From: Chromatiaceae bacterium
Lineage (GTDB): Bacteria > Pseudomonadota > Gammaproteobacteria > Chromatiales > Chromatiaceae
Reading direction: 5' to 3'
Length of the DNA: 64,000 nt
Assembly (NCBI GenBank): GCA_025458165.1
Contig: JALOTB010000014.1
Location: 1 to 64,000 of the forward strand
Shown: positions 29,783-38,380 of the stretch, in pieces
Layout: each line of letters opens with the position of its first letter
Numbering within the stretch: position 1 is the first letter of the stretch
Translations under genes and position numbers: made by a program
Notes under the pieces: model-generated
The model's database searches: none
Told to the model about the DNA's origin: nothing
Seen by the model: the letters and a program-made list of their open reading frames with translations, nothing else

Positions 29783-30846
29783 GCACACCAGCCACCGCCC
29801 CATCGACGGCGATCCGAACGCCGGCCCTCACCCCGACCTCACGGCTCCTCGTGCTCGGGGGGCTCCTGGTCGCCCAGCTCGCGCTTGCGTTGCTGCTCGC
29901 GCTGCGCGGGGCCGATCTTGGCCCAGCCGCGGCGCAGGGCGCACTGCTCGAATTCACCCGCGAGGCGGTCAGCGAAATCCTCGTCAGCGGACCGGAGGGT
30001 GACGAAGTCGAGCTGGTGCGCACCGACGGCGCCTGGCGCCTGCCCGCGCTCGGCGATTTCCCGGCCGCGCCGTTCAAGGTCGAGGGCCTGCTTGACAAGA
30101 TCGCGGCGGCCGAGCGGCGCCTGCCGGTTGCGACAACGCCCGAGGCCTTGGCCCGATTTCGGGTCGCGGATGACGCCTTCGAGCGGCGCGTGCGCCTCGC
30201 CGCCAACGGCCGGGAGCTCGGCGTGCTCTACCTCGGCGACTCCCCCGGCTTCCGCCGGCTGTTCGTGCGCGCGGGCGGCGAGCAGGCGGTCCATGAGGCC
30301 GAGATTGGGCTCTTCGACGCCCCCTCGGCGGCGAGCGACTGGGCAGACCACACCGCCCTGCACCTCGACGAGGACGCCATCCAACGCATCGAGCTGCCCG
30401 ACCTGACCCTGGAGCGCGCGGGCCAAGGTTGGCGGCTCGCCGATCCCGCCCCCGGCGAGGCATTGGATCAGGCCGCGGCGGCGCGGGCGGTCCGTCAGAT
30501 CGCCAACCTCAGTGTCACCGCTGTGCTGGGCGCCGAGGACCCGGACGATTACGGGCTGGACGCCCCGGCACTCCACTTCCGCGTCGCCCTCGCCTCTGGC
30601 GAGCTGATCGAATACCAGGTGTCGCGTACCGAGCCCCCCATCGTGCTGGCCGTCTCGGGTCGCCCGCAGCGCTTCGAGCTCGCCGACTACACCGGTCGCG
30701 ATCTGGCGGAGCTCACGCGAGGGTCGCTGCTGGCACCGCCCGCCGATGCCGACAAACCGAGCCCGGACCCTGAGCGCGACCCCATTGATCCCTCGGACGC
30801 GCGAGCGGATCGCCCTGATATCGGCGACTCGCGCGACCTTCGATAG
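29779..30846 (+). CDS. DUF4340 family protein
   Basis: A 355-residue protein with one N-terminal membrane helix (LLVLGGLLVAQLALALLLAL) and a periplasmic DUF4340 region in two repeats; typical stretches are LVRTDGAWRLPALGDFPA and LYLGDSPGFRRLFVRA. DUF4340 proteins nearly always sit after GldG-like genes and are thought to be the periplasmic partner of that exporter. Start ATG overlaps the GldG stop (ATGA). The C-terminal 35 residues are an acidic, Pro/Asp-rich low-complexity tail. Confidence 0.88.
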   Translation: MSTPATAPSTAIRTPALTPTSRLLVLGGLLVAQLALALLLALRGADLGPAAAQGALLEFTREAVSEILVSGPEGDEVELVRTDGAWRLPALGDFPAAPFKVEGLLDKIAAAERRLPVATTPEALARFRVADDAFERRVRLAANGRELGVLYLGDSPGFRRLFVRAGGEQAVHEAEIGLFDAPSAASDWADHTALHLDEDAIQRIELPDLTLERAGQGWRLADPAPGEALDQAAAARAVRQIANLSVTAVLGAEDPDDYGLDAPALHFRVALASGELIEYQVSRTEPPIVLAVSGRPQRFELADYTGRDLAELTRGSLLAPPADADKPSPDPERDPIDPSDARADRPDIGDSRDLR

Positions 30847-30855
30847 GGACCGATC

Positions 30856-31281
30856 TTGATTGCGATCACCCAGGCGATCCACATCGACGAGACCAAGCTC
30901 GAAGAGCGCTTCATCCGCTCGCCCGGCCCCGGCGGACAGAAGGTCAACAAGGTCGCGACCGCGGTACAGCTCCGCTTCGACGTCGCCCATTGCGCCTCGC
31001 TGCCCGAGGACGTGCGCGAGCGGCTCATCCGCCTCGGCGGGCGGCGGGTGAGCAGCGAGGGGATACTGACCATTGAGGCCCACCGCCACCGCACCCGCGA
31101 GCGCAACCGACAGGACGCCCTCGACCGTCTGATCGAGCTGATCCGGCGGGCCGCCCACCGACCGACATCGCGGAAGGCGACCCGACCTACCCGCGCATCG
31201 AAAGAGCGGCGTCTCGCCGAAAAACGCGAGCGCTCGGCGCTCAAACGCCTGCGCAGCGGACCGACGGGCAAGGAGTCATGA
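30856..31281 (+). CDS. arfB: Alternative ribosome-rescue factor ArfB (YaeJ)
   Basis: A 141-residue peptidyl-tRNA hydrolase that frees ribosomes stalled without a stop codon. The catalytic GGQ loop is in RSPGPGGQKVNKVATAVQLRF near residue 27, and a Lys/Arg-rich C-terminal tail (about 105-141) is the part that enters the empty mRNA channel. The start is TTG at 30856 with AGGGA 8 bases before it. It follows the DUF4340 gene by 9 bp and may be read through from that operon. Confidence 0.95.
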   Translation: MIAITQAIHIDETKLEERFIRSPGPGGQKVNKVATAVQLRFDVAHCASLPEDVRERLIRLGGRRVSSEGILTIEAHRHRTRERNRQDALDRLIELIRRAAHRPTSRKATRPTRASKERRLAEKRERSALKRLRSGPTGKES

Positions 31282-31754
31282 CCACAGCGCGGCCTGTCAC
31301 ATCCTATGGGGTCAGACTTGTTATCGGCCAGACGGCGGCTTTCGCCCGAACGTCCATGAGCGAAGTCCAAGCACCGCTTGACCCGTCAGGCCCGCGACGG
31401 CACGGGTTGGCCGGATTCAGTCATTCGTGTTTTCATTCGAGCATCCAGTCGGCCGCATCGAAGAAACGACTTTCGTACGTCCAACGGCTTCCTAAAACCG
31501 CAATACCAGTTATTATTGCCGGGCGATGCGCCTTGGGGACGAGCGTGGCATTTCATCGACCGGCCTCGCTGCCCAACAGGCATGAGAGCCGGGGTTGCGA
31601 TCGATCGATCGAGCGTCCGCAGAGGTGGTGACCGGGCGAGTGGCGTCCCCAGCCGCCGGCACCAGCGGATACCCTGCCTGGCTGGAGGTGCGGGCCGTCC
31701 CGAGTCCTCCTGATTGAAGGAACACCGAGCGAAAACCCGAGAGGCGAGTGAGCG
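31282..31754. other. 473-bp intergenic region with a REP-transposase-like edge
   Basis: No supported gene. The G+C content is visibly lower than around it. At about 31308-31322 is GGGGTCAGACTTG, which resembles the TGGGGTCAG edge found beside IS200-like (REP-associated tyrosine) transposase genes; no transposase frame remains. A GATC-rich run (CGATCGATCGATCGAG) lies near 31598-31614. Confidence 0.3.
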
Positions 31755-32264
31755 ATGGCTAGTGATGAGAAAAAGATCGTAACCAAGAAGTCGACCACCA
31801 AAAAGGCCGAGCCAAAGAAGGCCCCGGCCACCAAGGCGACGCCCGCAAAGCCGGCCGCGAAGCCGGCATCCGCAGCACCCCCCAAGAAGACGAGCCCGGC
31901 CCCAGCGGCGGCACCTGCTGCGCCAAGCCGGCCGGCGAGCACCGCCCCAGCAGCCGCCAAGCCGGCGGCCGCCGAGCCGCCCCCCCCGCCAAAGCCCGCC
32001 CCGGCGGCGCCCGCCGCGAAGCCGACACCGCCGACACCGCCCCCCCCGGCTGCGGCCAAGCCCGCTCCGGCCAAGGCGCCGACGGCCGCACCTCGGCCAG
32101 CAAAGGCGTCCGTCCCCGCGATGAGCCCAGCAGAGCGCTATCGCATGGTCCAGGAGGCGGCCTACTACAAGGCGGAGAAACGCAACTTCGACCCGGCATT
32201 CGACGCCCAGAACTGGGCCGAGGCCGAGGCCGAGGTCGACGCGATCCTCGCCAAACGCGGCTGA
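31755..32264 (+). CDS. Lys/Ala/Pro-rich protein with DUF2934-like C-terminus
   Basis: A 169-residue protein in two parts. Residues 1-120 are low-complexity Lys/Ala/Pro with repeated KPA, PAA and AAKP units, like a histone H1-type tail and likely DNA- or polyanion-binding. Residues about 122-169 (MSPAERYRMVQEAAYYKAEK, then FDAQNWAEAEAEVDAILAKRG) form a short acidic helical domain of DUF2934 type. ATG at 31755 is preceded by GAGAGGCGAGTG. The gene is monocistronic. A role in nucleoid binding is possible but unproven. Confidence 0.75.
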   Translation: MASDEKKIVTKKSTTKKAEPKKAPATKATPAKPAAKPASAAPPKKTSPAPAAAPAAPSRPASTAPAAAKPAAAEPPPPPKPAPAAPAAKPTPPTPPPPAAAKPAPAKAPTAAPRPAKASVPAMSPAERYRMVQEAAYYKAEKRNFDPAFDAQNWAEAEAEVDAILAKRG

Positions 32265-32604
32265 GCCACGCGCCCTCGGCCCGGGGGCAGAGGCAAGGCG
32301 GCCTACCCGGCCAGCGGGTCCATTGCTCGCCGTCACTCGCCATTCGGGTGGCGGCGGTCGCGCCACGGGGCCGGGCACGGCGCGGGTCGACGGATGGTGC
32401 CGCGCCGCACGCGCCGGGGGTCAAGACGCCATTCCTTGACGCGGCCGTGCGCCGTCGATCTGCGGGGTCAGCCGAAATCCGGTCAACCGGAGGGCCAAGC
32501 GACGCGCTCGGACGAGACCAATCGCAGGCGCGATCCCGCCGGGTCCCCCGCTCAGGAGGTTTCTCGCCCTCACCGAGCCGGCGCCCGCCGACTGCGACCA
32601 GGCA

Positions 32605-32859
32605 TACCTTGACATCATCACGCTCCCCGCGGTCCTGGCCAGGGCGATCGCCTTCGAGTCGAGCCCTTATCGCTTCTATCGCGATCTTGCCGCACCTGTC
32701 CACCCACCGAGCCGGGCGCTCGACGAAGGGCTGGCGGCCGAGGAGCTGACCGACGTCATGCCGCTGGGGGCGATGGCGCCTGATGCCGACCTGGTTGGGC
32801 ATCACGGGACCCGGATGGGTGGTCCAGCGACCTCGGCGACGACGCGACCCTGGCGCTGA
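32605..32859 (+). pseudogene. Decayed ferritin-like/rubrerythrin-like gene fragment
   Basis: An 84-codon open stretch without a start encodes LARAIAFESSPYRFYRDLAA, then an AAEEL..V..LGAMA segment, the pattern of the first helices of rubrerythrin-like di-iron proteins (E-x-x-FY-x-x-L-A and EE-L). It then loses similarity and stops. It lies in the 932-bp region 32265-33196, which otherwise has only short, poorly coding frames, including a 33-codon frame at 33027-33129 (GDVLDLARPHIMARKERYV). The whole stretch looks degraded. Family call is tentative. Confidence 0.35.
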
Positions 32860-33196
32860 ACGAGGACGGTCTGCGGGTCGATGGGCTCCTATCCTCGGGG
32901 CGCGCGGGGGCAGTTCGCCCGAAAGCACTGCGGCGACCTCGCCGCGCGAGCGACCCCGGGGCCCGGTGTGGGACCTCTTCCGGTTCCGGCACGACGAAGG
33001 GGACAGGCAGGTCCAGCGGATCGGTGCATGTTGATCGGCGATGTTCTCGATCTAGCCCGCCCCCACATCATGGCCCGCAAGGAGAGGTACGTCCGGCGAC
33101 CGACCTCCCCGGTCTTGCAATATCCGTGAGCAGCGTGGCCCGCTCAGCGCGCTCGTCGCGGATCACCTCGGTAGCGGACGAGTCTTCTGGAGTGTT

Positions 33197-34174
33197 GTGC
33201 CCTTGACGCGGGGAACCATCGAGTTTCATGACCTGCACCCGACCCCGGCCGATCTGGCGGCCGAGGTCCTCGCCGGCCTGCGCCGGCGGCCCCGCTCGAT
33301 TCCGCCCAAGTTCTTCTACGACGCCGAGGGCTCGCGGCTCTTCGACGCCATCACCCAGACGCCCGAGTACTACCCCACCCGCACCGAGCTCGCGATCCTG
33401 CACGCCCAGGCCGCGGAGATCGCCGCCCGCGTCGGCACCGGCAGCCTGCTGGTCGAGCCCGGCGGCGGGAGCTGCTCCAAGGTGCGCATCCTGCTCCAGG
33501 GGCTGCGCCCCTGCGCCTATGTCCCCATGGACATCGCGCGCGAGCACCTCTGGGTCGCGGCCGAGCAGGTGGCGGCCGAGTTCCCCTGGCTCGAGGTCCA
33601 TGCCGCCTGCACCGACTTCACCCGCCTGATGGAGGTCCCCACCACCGCCCCTGAGGGCCCGCGGGTCGCCTTCTTCCCCGGCTCCAGCATCGGCAACTTC
33701 GACCCGCCCGGCGCGGTCGACTTCCTCGCCGCGGTGGCGGGGCTGGTCGGACCCGGCGGGTTCCTGCTGATCGGGGTCGATCTCAAGAAGGATCGGGCGC
33801 GCCTCAACGCCGCTTATAATGACGCCGCCGGCGTCACCGCCGCCTTCAACCGCAACCTGCTCGCACGGATCAACCGGGAGCTGGGCGCCGACTTCGACCT
33901 GGCCGCCTGGCGCCACCTCGCCTTCTACAACGAGGACCTGGGCCGGATCGAGATGCACCTGGTGAGCGAGCGAGCGCAGACCGTTCGTCTGGACGGCGAG
34001 ACCTTTGACTTCACCGCCGGCGAGACCCTCCATACCGAGAACTCGTACAAGTACACCGTCGAGGAGCTCCAGCAGCTCGCGGCTGAGGCGGGCTTCCAGC
34101 CCGAGGCGGTGTGGACCGATTCGGAAGGGCTGTTCAGCGTGCACCTGCTGCGCGCCATCGAGGGGGACAGATGA
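33197..34174 (+). CDS. egtD: EgtD-like L-histidine N-alpha-methyltransferase
   Basis: A 325-residue SAM-dependent methyltransferase of the EgtD family, which makes hercynine (trimethylhistidine), the precursor of ergothioneine. Family features: KFFYDAEGSRLFDAITQTPE with the substrate tyrosine, SAM loop VEPGGGSCSKVRILL, FFPGSSIGNF with the substrate asparagine, YNDAAGVTAAFNRN, and TENSYKYT holding the Glu-x-Ser pair that recognises histidine. Start is GTG at 33197. The stop overlaps the selD start (ATGA). No EgtB sulfoxide synthase or EgtE is in the window. The family assignment is strong; histidine as substrate is inferred from the retained residues. Confidence 0.85.
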   Translation: MPLTRGTIEFHDLHPTPADLAAEVLAGLRRRPRSIPPKFFYDAEGSRLFDAITQTPEYYPTRTELAILHAQAAEIAARVGTGSLLVEPGGGSCSKVRILLQGLRPCAYVPMDIAREHLWVAAEQVAAEFPWLEVHAACTDFTRLMEVPTTAPEGPRVAFFPGSSIGNFDPPGAVDFLAAVAGLVGPGGFLLIGVDLKKDRARLNAAYNDAAGVTAAFNRNLLARINRELGADFDLAAWRHLAFYNEDLGRIEMHLVSERAQTVRLDGETFDFTAGETLHTENSYKYTVEELQQLAAEAGFQPEAVWTDSEGLFSVHLLRAIEGDR

Positions 34175-36441
34175 AGGGAGCCAAGGCCCCGGTCGTCAAG
34201 GACCTGGTGCTGGTCGGGGGCGGTCACGCCCACGTCGCGGTGCTGCGCCGCTTCGGCATGCAACCAGTGCCGGGGCTGCGCCTGACGCTCATCACCCGCG
34301 ACATGCACACCCCCTACTCGGGGATGCTGCCGGGCTATGTCGCCGGCCATTACGGCTACGACGACTGCCACATCGACCTCGGCCCGCTGGCGCGCTTCAC
34401 CGGCGCGCGCCTCTATCACGCCGAGGTCGAGGGCCTGGACCTCTCGGCCCGGCAGCTTCGGGTCGCCGGGCGCCCGCCGGTCGGCTTCGACCTGCTCTCG
34501 ATCAACACCGGCTCGCGCCCGCGCACGCTGGACGTCCCCGGAGCGGCCGAGCACGCCCTGCCGGTCAAGCCAATCGACCGCTTCCTCGCGGCCTGGGACG
34601 CGCTGCAGGGGCGCGTGCAGGCGAGCCGGGGGCCTTTCCGCATCGTCGTGGTCGGCGGTGGCGCGGGCGGGGTGGAGCTCGCGCTCTCGACCCAGTACCG
34701 ACTGCGCCAGCGCCTCACCGAGGCGGGCGACGACCCCGCGCGCCTGACCTACGCCCTGCTCACCCGCGGGCCGGAGATCCTCCCCACCCACAACCCCGGG
34801 GTACGCCGACGCTTCCGGCGCGTGCTCGCCGAGCGCGGGATTGAGCTCCGAACCGACCACGAGGTGGTCGAGGTGACCGACGCCGAGGTCCGAGCCCAGG
34901 GTCAGACCCCGGTCCCTGCCGATGCCGTGCTCTGGGTGACCGACGCCGCCGCCCCGAGCTGGCCGGGCGAGGCCGGGCTCGCGGTCGACGAGAGCGGATT
35001 CATCCGAGTCGACCAGCGGCTCCAGTCGGTCTCGCACCCCGGCATCTTCGCCGCCGGCGACGTCGCTGCCCTGCCCAGCGCGCGGCCCAAATCCGGCGTC
35101 TTCGCCGTGCGCCAGGGGCCCGTGCTTTCGGCCAACCTGCGCCGGGCGGCGACCGCGCGGACGCTCCGCCCCTACCGCCCGCAACGCCACTTCCTCGGCC
35201 TCATCAGCACCGGCGACCGCTACGCGGTGGCCTCGCGCGGCGACTGGTCGCTCGAGGGGGCCTGGCTGTGGCGCTGGAAGGACTGGATCGACCGGCGCTT
35301 CATGGCGCGTTTCAACGAGCTGCCGGCGATGGACCCCGAGCCAGGTCCGGAGCTCGCCGCGGGGCTGGCCGATGGTGAGGCGATCCGCGAGCTCTCGACG
35401 CTTGCCATGCGCTGTGGCGGCTGCGGGGCCAAGGTCGGCAGCAGCGTGCTCACCCGGGTGATGCAACGCCTGCCCGCGAGCCGGCGCGAAGACGTGCTGA
35501 TCGGCCTCGACGCCCCGGATGACGCCAGCCTGCTCGCGGTCCCGCCCGGCAAGGCGTTGGTGCAGAGCGTCGACTACTTCCGCGCCTTCCTCGAGGACGC
35601 CTACACCTTCGGCCAGATCGCCGCCAATCACGCCCTCGGTGACGTCTTTGCCATGGGCGCCGAGCCACAGTCGGCGCTCGCCATCGCCACCGTGCCCTAC
35701 GGGCGCGAGCGGGTGGTCGAAGAGACCCTCTACGAGCTCCTTGCCGGGGCGCTCGCGATCCTCACGCCCGCCGGCGCGGTGCTCGCCGGCGGGCACTCCA
35801 GCGAGGGGGCGGAGCTCGCCTTCGGCCTCACCGTCAACGGCCTGGTCGAGCCCGAGCGGGCCTGGCGCAAGGGCGGGCTCCAGCCCGGCGATGCCCTCAT
35901 CCTCACCAAACCCATCGGCACCGGCACCCTGTTCGCCGCCGACATGCGCCGCCGCGCCAAGGGGCGCTGGGTGGAAGCCGCCATCGCCTCGATGTGCGTC
36001 TCCAGCCAGGCCGCGGCCGCCTGCCTCGGCCGGCACGGCGTGCGGGCCTGCACCGACGTCACCGGCTTCGGGCTCCTCGGCCATCTGGTCGAGATGACCC
36101 GCGCCTCCGGGGTCGACGCGGTGCTCGACATCGAGGCCGTCCCCGTCCTCGACGGGGCCAGCGAGACCGTTGCCGCCGGCATCCTCTCCTCGCTCCAGCC
36201 GCAGAACCTGCGCCTGCGCCGGGCCGTACGCGATCTGGAGTGGATCGGCCAGCACCCCCGCTTCCCGCTACTGTTCGACCCCCAGACCGCCGGCGGGCTG
36301 CTCGCCGGTGTCCCCGCCGAACGGGCCGGAGCGTGCGTCGAGGAGCTGCGCGGCCTCGGCTATCCCGCAGCCGCCATCATCGGCCGTATCGAGCCCCATG
36401 GGGAGGCCGAGGCCCCGATCGCCGTCACACGCGCCGGCTGA
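34171..36441 (+). CDS. selD: Selenide, water dikinase with N-terminal FAD/NAD(P) oxidoreductase domain
   Basis: A 756-residue fusion. Residues about 8-385 are a type II NADH dehydrogenase-like flavoprotein (FAD loop VGGGHAHVAVL; NAD loop VVVGGGAGGVELALS; GIFAAGDVAAL). Residues about 400-756 are selenophosphate synthetase, which makes selenophosphate from selenide and ATP. The catalytic loop is RCGGCGAKV, with cysteine rather than selenocysteine, and NHALGDVFAMGA and GGHSSEGAELAF are conserved. The oxidoreductase domain probably supplies or shields reduced selenium. Four-base overlap with egtD. No selA/selB or mnmH (selenouridine synthase) is present in the window. Confidence 0.93.
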   Translation: MKGAKAPVVKDLVLVGGGHAHVAVLRRFGMQPVPGLRLTLITRDMHTPYSGMLPGYVAGHYGYDDCHIDLGPLARFTGARLYHAEVEGLDLSARQLRVAGRPPVGFDLLSINTGSRPRTLDVPGAAEHALPVKPIDRFLAAWDALQGRVQASRGPFRIVVVGGGAGGVELALSTQYRLRQRLTEAGDDPARLTYALLTRGPEILPTHNPGVRRRFRRVLAERGIELRTDHEVVEVTDAEVRAQGQTPVPADAVLWVTDAAAPSWPGEAGLAVDESGFIRVDQRLQSVSHPGIFAAGDVAALPSARPKSGVFAVRQGPVLSANLRRAATARTLRPYRPQRHFLGLISTGDRYAVASRGDWSLEGAWLWRWKDWIDRRFMARFNELPAMDPEPGPELAAGLADGEAIRELSTLAMRCGGCGAKVGSSVLTRVMQRLPASRREDVLIGLDAPDDASLLAVPPGKALVQSVDYFRAFLEDAYTFGQIAANHALGDVFAMGAEPQSALAIATVPYGRERVVEETLYELLAGALAILTPAGAVLAGGHSSEGAELAFGLTVNGLVEPERAWRKGGLQPGDALILTKPIGTGTLFAADMRRRAKGRWVEAAIASMCVSSQAAAACLGRHGVRACTDVTGFGLLGHLVEMTRASGVDAVLDIEAVPVLDGASETVAAGILSSLQPQNLRLRRAVRDLEWIGQHPRFPLLFDPQTAGGLLAGVPAERAGACVEELRGLGYPAAAIIGRIEPHGEAEAPIAVTRAG

Positions 36442-36464
36442 GGCGATCGCAACTCACGGACAGC

Positions 36465-37346
36465 ATGCAGCCGCTCATCGAGGCCCGTGAACTGGTTCGG
36501 CTCTACCCCGGCGTGCGCGCCGTCGACGGGCTGAGCTTCGCCGTGCGCCCTGGCCAGTGCTTCGGGCTGCTCGGGCCCAATGGGGCGGGCAAGACGACGA
36601 CGCTGGAGATGCTCGAAGGCATCCAGCGTCCGACCTCCGGCCGCGTGCTGTTCAAGGGCCGCCCGCTCGACCGCGCCTACCGCGAGGCAATCGGCATCCA
36701 GTTCCAGGCCACCGCGCTGCAGGACTTCCAGACCGTGGCCGAGTCGCTCACCATGTTCGCGAGCCTCTACCGGCGCACCGCCGACCGCGGCGAGCTGGTG
36801 CGTCTATGCAACCTCGGGGAGATCCTGGGGCGCGACACCCGCCGACTCTCGGGCGGCCAGCGCCAGCGCCTGCTGCTCGGCATCGCGCTGGTGAACGACC
36901 CCGAGCTCTTGTTCCTCGACGAGCCGACCACCGGGCTCGATCCCCAGTCGCGGCGCAACTTCTGGGGCCTGATCGAGACCGTGCGCCGGCGCGGCAAGAC
37001 GGTGCTCCTGACCACACACTACATGGAGGAGGCGCAGCATCTGTGCGACGAGGTCGCCATCGTCGACCACGGCCGCATCATCGCCCAGGGGGCCCCGGAC
37101 CGGCTGGTGCGCGAGCACTTCCCGGCCGCCGTGGTGCGCCTGCCCGCCGCCCACTGGCCCGCCGCCGAGCCGCTGCCGGCTGGCAGCGAGGAGCGCGCCG
37201 GACAGATCGAGCTCTTCACCGACGAGGTCCCGCCGCTCTTGGCGCAGCTCGAGCGCATCGGCGCCAACCTGACGGAGCTGCGCGTGGCGACCCCGACGCT
37301 CGAGGACCTATTCCTCAAGCTCACCGGCCACAGCCTGAGGACCTGA
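36465..37346 (+). CDS. ABC-2 type export ATPase
   Basis: A 293-residue ATPase of the DrrA/CcmA drug-export type: Walker A GPNGAGKTT, signature LSGGQRQRLL, Walker B LLFLDEPTTGLDP, H-loop TTHYMEEA. Its start lies 23 bp after selD and it ends 3 bp before the permease gene, so it forms an operon with the permease and perhaps follows selD. The exported compound is unknown. Confidence 0.92.
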   Translation: MQPLIEARELVRLYPGVRAVDGLSFAVRPGQCFGLLGPNGAGKTTTLEMLEGIQRPTSGRVLFKGRPLDRAYREAIGIQFQATALQDFQTVAESLTMFASLYRRTADRGELVRLCNLGEILGRDTRRLSGGQRQRLLLGIALVNDPELLFLDEPTTGLDPQSRRNFWGLIETVRRRGKTVLLTTHYMEEAQHLCDEVAIVDHGRIIAQGAPDRLVREHFPAAVVRLPAAHWPAAEPLPAGSEERAGQIELFTDEVPPLLAQLERIGANLTELRVATPTLEDLFLKLTGHSLRT

Positions 37347-37349
37347 AGG

Positions 37350-38375
37350 ATGTGGCATCGCGTGGTCGCCATCCTCGTCGCGCGCAACCGCGAGTTCTAC
37401 CGCGACACCGCCGGTCTCGGCTGGAACCTGGTGATGCCGATCCTGATGGTCCTGGCCTTCGCCTTCATCTTCCGCGGCGAGCCCGAGGACATCCTGAAGA
37501 TCGGGCTGGTCACCCCCGATGGCACCCTGGCCGGGGTCGAGTCCCCGCTGCTCGAGGTCCGCTTTGTCAGCTTCGTCCCGGTCGAGGATCTCGCGGGTGC
37601 GATCGTCAAGATCGAGCGCCACCAGCTCGACCTGCTGGTCGACCTGCGCGGGGCGCCCGTCTACTGGGTGAACCTGGGCTCGGCCAAGGGCCATATCGCC
37701 GAGCGCGTGCTGCTCGGGGCCTACGCGCAGCTCGGCACCGAGCCGGGGCCGGTGCGCCAGACGGTGACCGGCGAGGCACTCGCCTACGCGGACTGGGTCC
37801 TGCCTGGGGTGCTCGCGATGAACGTGATGTTCAGCAGCCTCTGGGGGGTCGGCTGGGTGATCGTGCGCTACCGCAAGAACGGCGTCCTGCGCCGGCTGCA
37901 GGCGACGCCCTTGAGCCCACTCGAATTCCTCTCCGCCCAGGTGCTCTCCCGGCTGTTGGTGGTCTTGGGGGCGAGCCTGATCGTCTATCTCGGGGCCGCG
38001 CTCGTCCTCGACTTCCCGATGCGTGGGTCCTACGCCGCCCTGGCCCTGGTCTTCGCCGCCGGGTCCCTGTGCCTGATCAGCCTCGGGCTGGTGGTGGCCG
38101 CCCGGCTGCGCACCGAGGAGCTGGCGGATGGCATCCTCAACCTCATCTCCTGGCCCATGCTGCTGCTGTCCGGCGTCTGGTTCTCCATGGAGGGGACCAG
38201 ACCCGCGGCCCAGGCTGTCTCCCAAGCGATGCCGCTCACCCACATGGTCGACGCCGCCCGGCGCGTGATGATCGATGGGGCCGGGATCAGCGAGGTCCTA
38301 CCGGAGCTCGCCCTGCTGTTGGGGCTCGCGCTTGTCCTGCTGACCGCCGCGGCGCGGATGTTTCGTTGGGAGTAG
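37350..38375 (+). CDS. ABC-2 type permease
   Basis: A 341-residue YhgE/DrrB-type permease: one N-terminal helix (GWNLVMPILMVLAFAFIF), an extracytoplasmic domain of about 130 residues, then five helices, including SLIVYLGAALVLDF and LISWPMLLLSGVWFSMEG. Paired with the ATPase just upstream. Confidence 0.9.
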   Translation: MWHRVVAILVARNREFYRDTAGLGWNLVMPILMVLAFAFIFRGEPEDILKIGLVTPDGTLAGVESPLLEVRFVSFVPVEDLAGAIVKIERHQLDLLVDLRGAPVYWVNLGSAKGHIAERVLLGAYAQLGTEPGPVRQTVTGEALAYADWVLPGVLAMNVMFSSLWGVGWVIVRYRKNGVLRRLQATPLSPLEFLSAQVLSRLLVVLGASLIVYLGAALVLDFPMRGSYAALALVFAAGSLCLISLGLVVAARLRTEELADGILNLISWPMLLLSGVWFSMEGTRPAAQAVSQAMPLTHMVDAARRVMIDGAGISEVLPELALLLGLALVLLTAAARMFRWE

Positions 38376-38380
38376 CGCCG

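Noticed and set aside
35400-35450. Selenocysteine at the SelD active site
   Set aside because: The catalytic codon region reads RCGGCGAKV with a normal cysteine; there is no TGA in frame.
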